A DNA stretch of 64,000 bases from Acanthaster planci (taxonomy: Eukaryota; Echinodermata; Asteroidea; Valvatida; Acanthasteridae), in the NCBI RefSeq assembly GCF_001949145.1, contig NW_019091474.1:823343-887342 (forward strand), in the 5' to 3' direction. The notes under the pieces are model-generated. The model worked only from the letters and a program-made list of their open reading frames with translations. It was not told where the DNA came from and ran no database searches. How positions within the stretch are numbered: the first letter of the stretch is position 1; each line of letters opens with the position of its first letter. The position numbers and the translations under genes are program-made. Positions 59,701 to 64,000 of this stretch are shown in pieces.

Positions 59701-62700
59701 TTGGCGACCACTGAAACGTAAAGGGGATACTTAGGATCTTGCATTACTGCACGAAGCTTGAAGACAATTGCTGATTCAACAATACTTTCAACATGTTTCA
59801 CATCAAGACCAATCGTTGTTGAAGCGATTTTGGTGACATTTTCCAATTTACGAACGTCATTGACCCTCAAATTTCCATATCATTATGGACTTATGGACTT
59901 CATTATCTTTTGCAATTTATCAACAAAAAGATGTTTATCAAAACCTGAAAGGAGATGAAATAGGCAGTACAATACCCTTTATTTGCACTGTCTTTTTTGG
60001 AGGAACTCCTAGTTGTTTATAAATAAGAAATGACAAGGACATTGGTAAACGGTGCCATCAATTCTCACTTTTTGTGTAAAAAGACATTCACAAGACCACA
60101 CGAGACGGGCAGAAGACCTCCAGTCTGAATTCAAGTCACAAGCTATTCAAATGAACTCCAACAAAAGTATTCCTTTGTCACTGTTCACCGTTACGTGTGC
60201 ATGGTCTTGTGGCTGGTCTTGTATCGGGCCGTGTGATGGTCTCGACTACAAGACTGATAATCGCGACAAGAATTAGTTGTCAAGTTTGGAATAAGTTCCA
60301 GCTTCATGTTTTCAACTAACGGTCCAATGCACATTTAGAATCGCAAGACACACAGTTTAATAGTCGGTCAGTCAATCGTGTAAATGTAAGGGCAGAATTC
60401 CTGAAGCACGAAATCTAACTGCTACGGTACATGAACAAATGTACATGTATATCTCTCTCCATTTCCTGAGAGAGAGGGTCAAACAGTCAAGTCTGCCTGT
60501 CCTAGCCTCCAGTCTTTCAGGCACGCATCTTGCAGAGAGGGCTCCCCTGCCGATTAAGGCCGAGTCAATTCAAATATTTGACCTTACATTCCATCATGTA
60601 CAAAAATCACCACATATGCAGAAATGAAATACAAATTTTTTACAAGAAGTCAAAAAAGGAGACAAACGTGAATGAAACGTGATTTTGGTCTTATTACTGG
60701 GCATATGCATCAGCTGCATTTAAGTTTACCGCTTACTCCCTGAAATTGCTTATAGAATACCATTTTCTAACTAATCAATGGGGGACTTTGATATCCCGGC
60801 CGCTACAAACAAATCGGTTCTCTCTGACAGTCGTGGGTGTGCTCATAACAATGCACGCATTCTCATAACTACTCATGCATACGCAGAACTTGCCCAAAGG
60901 ACCATTGGGTTGGCCGGCATCAATCGTCTCAAAGTCTCTGAAGAGAGACAGACACCATGACCTACCTGTTCTGATGAAGGACCAGCAGGTGGAACCATGG
61001 ATTATTCTCCTCCTTAGGCTGAAAGAACCTGATGTTCCGGTTGACAAAGATCCGATGCATGCGCTCATCCCGGATGGATCCTGCAACACAGTTGCATTTT
61101 TCAAGGGAAATTAATTTTTATCATTATTATTAACTTTTTCTGGTAATGACACGAAGGATTCCTCGAAGTGCGCAAGCCTGAAGAAACCTCTAGAGAGGAG
61201 ACAAGGAGAGGCAGTCACAGTTTTAGAGGTGGGTGGAAAACCCCAGAGGAATATTCTGGGTAAAACCCACGAAATCAGGTAGGGACTGAAAACCCAATCC
61301 ACATGTGGACCGAGCCGGGAATCAAACCCGGACTGCAGAGGTGGAAGGCGAGGAAAGAACCACTACGCCAACCAGACTCCCGAAACATTTCAACAAAAAT
61401 TACACAAACCTTGTCTCACTGGATACAGTCCAGTAAAACAGTCAGTCATCACACTACAGCGGGTACAGCATCGACAAAGGGCAGCCAACGACAAATATTT
61501 GGGAGAGCATTCAACCTCTCAACCTCGTACACCACAATGATACTTACCCAGACTGTGCCAATAAGCCCTATGCGACCCTGTGTGACCCATAAGCTCAGCA
61601 TATACTGACCACACACTGTAAGTCAGGATACCCTACCAGGAATTTTCGTACAAACAACCTATCACATCCTTGTGACACTCACCTAAAAGAGGCTTGAGCT
61701 AGACCAAGAGGGGGCGCAATTTTCTTAGCAACGGGGGCTCCTTTGGTCAGAAATGAACTTCGCTGGTTCACGAATGACTATGAAATGTACACGTTACCGT
61801 CGCATCGCTACCAACAAAATGAACGCTCCCGACCAAGATGGCTTTTTTCAGCCAATGAGGGGGTGCTTCTGCTCATTGCGGATTCCACACAACAGCCTTG
61901 TACCCACCATCCACTGTACCTTCCTATCTTATACAGCAACACCCTAGTTGAACCCACAACCCATTATACCCCAGTGACAGCTAACTTTTACCCACCACCC
62001 ATTTTAACCCAGTCACACCCATGTATTTCATACAGCGACACCCTAGTTGAACCCACAAAACATTATACCCCAGTAATACCCAATTATTCCTCACAAAGAC
62101 AGCTAACTTTTACCCACCACCCATTTTAGCCCAGTGACACCCATGTATTTCATACAGCAACACCCTAGTTGAACCCACAACCCATTATACCCCAGTAATA
62201 CCCAATTATTCCTCACAGTGACAGCTAACTGTTACCCACCACCCATTTTAGCCCAGTAACACCCATGTATTTCATACAGTGACAGCCCAGTTGAACCCAA
62301 AAACCATCATTTCCCCCCGACACTCACCTATTCCATACAGGGATAGCCTTGTGGTGCCCTTTTGGATCAAGAGCGGTGTCACATCAATGCTTTCCAGTGA
62401 GTTGCACTTCCCAAAATAGTTGACCAGCCCGGACACGCTCAAGATGTCAAGGGCGCAGAGATTTCCAAGCTAGAGCAACAAATTGAAAAATCAATTTATT
62501 AGACATTAGAGCGGTGAACATAAATAAGCATTTTGCGAGTTACATTTCAATAAAATCTGGTACACCAAGTTCTTCAAATTCAAATGAACATAACAATTTG
62601 AATTCTCCATACTAAAGACAATATTGCTATACCCTGTGATTAGTTACATAAGAGATGCCTTGCACAAATACACTGTTTTCAATGGATAAGAAGGGCACAA

Positions 62701-63458
62701 AGGAACCAGTCCATTCCAGAGATGGTGGTTGCTATGCAAAAGCTTGCCTTAAATCACAAGGTATAGTAACAGTGTCTTTAGTCTGGGGAATTCAAATTGT
62801 TACGTTTATGTGGAATAAAATAACAAAATGTACAAGATTTTATTCAAATTTAATGAGCAAAACGTAATGAAAAGGTTCTGTGACTGAAACGAATATCTTT
62901 CATGTTGGGAATCAGCATACAAATTTCACCTTCTCAGAGGCAGTGAAAATGACACAGCTGAAGTCATTACATTTTTTTCTGTCCCACAATTCCTCTTGAA
63001 ATATTTCTGAATTAATAATCATGTTCTGAATAGCAGTGTCACAGGCAAGTCTAGTCCAAAGTGACCCTTTCACAGGTCACGTCACAAGCCCTCTTGCAAG
63101 GCCGGCCAGAAACAACAGGGTGACCAATGACACGGGAAAGCTTTTCACAATTCCTTTGAATGGTTTGTGACTTGAGAATGGACAACTTGTGATGGACTAG
63201 CAGGGGACCTGTGATAGACTTGACTACGGCACCGCCGAGCCGGGAACAGATCCCACATTCTCTGTGGTTTTGACTTGTAAAGCTCAGTGTAATGCAGCTG
63301 CTGTTGGGCTCTGGAGATTCCAGCAATATCCTGCCAACTGTTGAGGACTTGGGAGAGCCTCGGAACTCACCCCTGCAGGATCGTCATGGTTACCGTGGAT
63401 GGAGAAGACGGGAATTTCCACGTTGATATTTGGATCTTCATAGTTGACGACGGGGAAC
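50646..63458 (-). CDS. MRE11: MRE11 double-strand-break repair nuclease, 5' partial, 13 exons
   Basis: Mn-dependent 3'-5' exonuclease/endonuclease of the MRN complex, acting in the nucleus on DNA ends in homologous recombination, end joining and ATM signalling. Exons 5'->3': 63458-63371, 62469-62328, 61080-60966, 58963-58778, 58006-57841, 57448-57368, 56400-56274, 55905-55802, 55123-54956, 53940-53875, 52310-52046, 51274-51234, 50786-50707 (or reading on to a stop at 50646). Phases agree throughout. About 543-562 residues are visible. Seen: GNHDDP, VLHQNR and WGHEHEC metal-binding motifs, the capping domain, the RAD50-binding region and an RG-rich (GAR) tail. The first roughly 105 residues, with the D-x-H and G-D motifs, must lie beyond 64000. 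The length compares well with vertebrate MRE11 (about 700) given the missing start and a shorter tail. Confidence 0.97.
50993..51143. mobile_element. hAT-like MITE family 'TAGTCGAG', copy 2 (MRE11 intron)
   Basis: Left CAGCTAGTAGTCGAGAC then TTTCACAAGACC; right GGTCTTGTGATGATC, then GGTCTCGACTACAATACTG. Ends agree with the larger hAT-like element at 16063-16725. Confidence 0.75.
51234..51274 (-). CDS. MRE11: MRE11 exon, small tail exon
   Basis: Acceptor TTATTCCAG, donor GTGAGT; 41 bases, phase 1 in, 0 out: [14 protein letters not shown]. Accepted because both splice sites and the phase fit; the sequence itself is not conserved. Confidence 0.65.
52046..52310 (-). CDS. MRE11: MRE11 exon, acidic patch and RG-rich (GAR) tail
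   Basis: Acceptor TTTGCTGCAG, donor GTGGGT; phase 0 in, 1 out. An acidic run ([11 protein letters not shown]) is followed by [19 protein letters not shown] and [12 protein letters not shown]. The RG box corresponds to the arginine-methylated GAR motif of animal MRE11, which binds DNA. Strongly G/C-rich, with open frames on the other strand that are shadows. Confidence 0.92.
52350..52545. repeat. Dispersed repeat shared by two MRE11 introns, copy 1
   Basis: Same order and orientation as 61684-61890: CTTAGCAATGGAGGC, TGGCTACCAACAAAATGAAC and CCCGACCAACATGGCT (here versus CCCGACCAAGATGGCT). Class unknown; no TIR or tRNA head seen. Confidence 0.75.
53574..53838 (+). mobile_element. tRNA-derived SINE, copy 1 (MRE11 intron)
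   Basis: Head with TTGGTGTAATGGTA (A-box) and GAGTTCGAATCCTGCC (B-box), then ACATGTGGAGTGGGTTTTCA and GGAATATTTGTCGGGGGTCT, matching the SINE at 61112-61382. Ends near AAATAAAAAGTAAA. Opposite in strand to MRE11. Confidence 0.8.
53875..53940 (-). CDS. MRE11: MRE11 exon, charged linker
   Basis: Acceptor TTTCTGCAG, donor GTAAGA; 22 codons, phase 0 to 0: [20 protein letters not shown]. Charged helix between the RAD50-binding region and the RG-rich tail. Confidence 0.85.
54956..55123 (-). CDS. MRE11: MRE11 exon, RAD50-binding helices
   Basis: Acceptor CATGGTAG, donor GTACTG; 56 codons, phase 0 to 0. It reads [20 protein letters not shown], then [16 protein letters not shown], matching the helical stretch that packs on the base of the RAD50 coiled coil. 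Confidence 0.95.
55271..55348. repeat. 16-bp minisatellite, about 5 copies
   Basis: Unit ATGTTTGATCTGGGCA, nearly perfect (one G-to-T change), in the MRE11 intron between exons 55802-55905 and 54956-55123. Confidence 0.95.
55802..55905 (-). CDS. MRE11: MRE11 exon, linker to RAD50-binding region
   Basis: Acceptor TTGAACAG, donor GTAAAA; phase 1 in, 0 out. It reads [20 protein letters not shown], then [15 protein letters not shown] (R-V-E-D-L-V-x-x-Y-F is conserved). Confidence 0.95.
56274..56400 (-). CDS. MRE11: MRE11 exon, capping domain, VDYSGGFE
   Basis: Acceptor TGGTCCTAG, donor GTGAGT; phase 0 in, 1 out. It reads [20 protein letters not shown], then [16 protein letters not shown], close to the family consensus. 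Confidence 0.97.
57368..57448 (-). CDS. MRE11: MRE11 exon, capping domain
   Basis: Acceptor TTATCGCAG, donor GTAAGT; 27 codons, phase 0 to 0. It reads [15 protein letters not shown], then PVLPLIRLR (P-L-I/V-R-L-R is conserved). Confidence 0.93.
57841..58006 (-). CDS. MRE11: MRE11 exon, start of capping domain
   Basis: Acceptor TTTCTGCAG, donor GTAAGG; phase 2 in, 0 out. It reads [20 protein letters not shown], then [14 protein letters not shown]: the K-x-x-x-x-I-P/R-L-x-T-V-R-x-F segment of MRE11. Confidence 0.95.
58778..58963 (-). CDS. MRE11: MRE11 exon with GHEHEC motif
   Basis: Acceptor CTTTTGCAG, donor GTAAGA; phase 2 in, 2 out. It reads [20 protein letters not shown], then EHECKIDP, then [12 protein letters not shown]. 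The two histidines of G-H-E-H are the last metal ligands of the nuclease, and QPGSS is diagnostic of MRE11. Confidence 0.97.
60083..60256. mobile_element. hAT-like MITE family 'TAGTCGAG', copy 3 (MRE11 intron)
   Basis: TTCACAAGACCACACGAGAC, CCTCCAGTCTGAATTCAAGT, then GGTCTCGACTACAAGACTG at the right end. The left terminal bases are lost. Confidence 0.7.
60966..61080 (-). CDS. MRE11: MRE11 exon with VLHQN metal ligand
   Basis: Acceptor GTTGCAG, donor GTAGGT; phase 1 in, 2 out. It reads [20 protein letters not shown], then [12 protein letters not shown]. The histidine of LHQN corresponds to the conserved metal-binding histidine (His217 in human MRE11). Confidence 0.95.
61112..61382 (-). mobile_element. 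tRNA-derived SINE, copy 2 (MRE11 intron)
   Basis: The minus strand starts GGGAGTCTGGTTGGCGTAGT (A-box) and has CCGGGTTTGATTCCCGGC (B-box), then TGGATTGGGTTTTCAGTCCC, CGTGGGTTTTACCC, TCTGGGGTTTTCCACCCACC and TCTAAAACTG. The 3' end is AT-rich (AATAATAATGATAAAAATT). The head is better preserved than in copy 1. Same strand as MRE11, 27 bases from the exon at 60966-61080. Confidence 0.85.
61684..61890. repeat. Dispersed repeat shared by two MRE11 introns, copy 2
   Basis: See 52350-52545: shared blocks TCTTAGCAACGGGGGCTCC, TCGCTACCAACAAAATGAAC and CCCGACCAAGATGGCT in the same order. Directly followed by the VNTR. Confidence 0.75.
61895..62312. repeat. VNTR of about 120-bp units next to a MRE11 exon
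   Basis: About 3.5 units with CACCCATGTATTTCATACAG, CACCCTAGTTGAACCCACAA, CATTATACCCCAGT and TTTTACCCACCACCCATTTT; some units carry an extra AATACCCAATTATTCCTCAC. It ends 16 bases before the exon at 62328. Units resemble the exon border itself (see findings). Confidence 0.9.
62328..62469 (-). CDS. MRE11: MRE11 exon, phosphoesterase core
   Basis: Acceptor TTGCTCTAG, donor GTGAGTG (62321-62327); phase 0 in, 1 out. It reads [20 protein letters not shown], then [16 protein letters not shown], matching the ALDxLS and YGxG segments of MRE11. The donor lies about 15 bases from the end of a tandem-repeat array. Confidence 0.95.
63042..63230. mobile_element. hAT-like MITE family 'TAGTCGAG', copy 4 (MRE11 intron)
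   Basis: Diverged copy: left CAGGCAAGTCTAGTCC, middle TTTGAATGGTTTGTGACTTG (as in copies 2 and 3), right AGACTTGACTACGGCAC. Confidence 0.6.
63371..63458 (-). CDS. MRE11: MRE11 exon with motif GNHDDP
   Basis: Minus-strand acceptor next to 63459, donor GTGAGT below 63371. The first base finishes a codon, so the preceding exon (outside the window) ends in phase 2; this one ends in phase 0. It reads [20 protein letters not shown], then HGNHDDPAG. The N-H pair of GNHD is a metal and catalytic site of calcineurin-like phosphoesterases. Confidence 0.95.
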
Positions 63459-64000
63459 CTGTTGACAGAAACAAGGTGAAGCTATATCCTTAACACCCGG
63501 GGGGTTCAACTACTTGCTTCATCCCTCGTCTCAGGTTTCGCCTGATTTCTAAACTCCTGAACTTCAAGTTGTTAGTTTAACAAGTCAGATGGTGCCGTTG
63601 GAACATCCCGCTACATGGAACAAAGCGAGCAACCTAAGTATATGCAAACTGTGGGGCTAAACTCAGGGATTGATTTTAGAGACAAAGCACAAAATGGGGA
63701 CTGCTGACAATGTGTCCACATACATCAGGCAGGTTCAGTGCAGCTGCGGCAGTGCACTGCTCTCTCTTGCCTTATTGTTTCATTAAAAAATTTCTGTATT
63801 AACCCTCCTTTGGTTTTACAGCACAAGTGTGCACAAATGCCCACAGTCACTGGTGAGCATGTAGTTTCTATATGGAACTCAAACATGCACAGGTTCAGTG
63901 TGTACACAGTAGACTGCCAACACAAAATGACCAAGGGTCTTTTGTGCAGTCCTCTTCACTACATTTGGTTGACTGCACAGTTATGCACATGAAACAGTGA
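63459..64000. other. MRE11 intron, no exon found
   Basis: The preceding N-terminal exon of MRE11 (motifs D-x-H and G-D) was searched for on the minus strand and is not here. No repeat end recognised. Confidence 0.6.

Overview
The window is animal nuclear DNA: genes are split into many short exons with GT/AG borders and matching phases, introns are long and AT-rich, and the non-coding part is full of SINEs, LINE remains and small terminal-inverted-repeat (TIR) elements. The repeat style, the excess of the palindromes TACATGTA and TAGGCCTA, and the two genes fit a marine invertebrate, most likely a deuterostome (echinoderm, hemichordate or amphioxus). That placement is inference. There are two assembly gaps (15437-15619 and 33095-33913).

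Two host genes were recognised by joining exons by hand. (1) An adhesion G-protein-coupled receptor (aGPCR) runs on the + strand from 4633 to about 40056 (18 exons seen; the 5' part lies outside the window or was not found). Its exons give the end of a hormone-receptor (HormR) domain, a GAIN domain, a GPS autoproteolysis site, seven transmembrane helices and a long GC-rich cytoplasmic tail. (2) MRE11, the nuclease of the MRE11-RAD50-NBS1 DNA-break repair complex, runs on the - strand from 63458 down to about 50646 (13 exons seen; the first N-terminal exons lie to the right of the window). The genes are convergent, with about 10.6 kb of repeat-rich intergenic DNA between them. Nothing suggests that they work together.

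Layout: 1-4632 aGPCR upstream intron or 5' flank, with a LINE fragment; 4633-29146 HormR, GAIN and GPS exons, with long introns holding a decayed LINE and several TIR elements; 32398-37576 the 7TM exons; 38410-40056 the cytoplasmic tail; 40057-50645 intergenic; 50646-63458 MRE11, with SINEs, miniature hAT-like elements and a 0.4 kb VNTR in its introns; 63459-64000 MRE11 intron.

The most interesting signal is in the last aGPCR exon. A TGA at 39871-39873 is followed in the same frame by 60 more codons with clear coding character, ending at a TAG (40054-40056). This may be stop-codon readthrough, an alternative 3' splice site that skips the TGA, or a recent CGA-to-TGA nonsense allele. Other points are a MRE11 intron VNTR whose unit resembles the neighbouring exon/donor border, a pair of TIR elements in opposite orientation that bracket the GPS-7TM-tail exons, and a miniature-element family sharing its ends with a larger hAT-like element.
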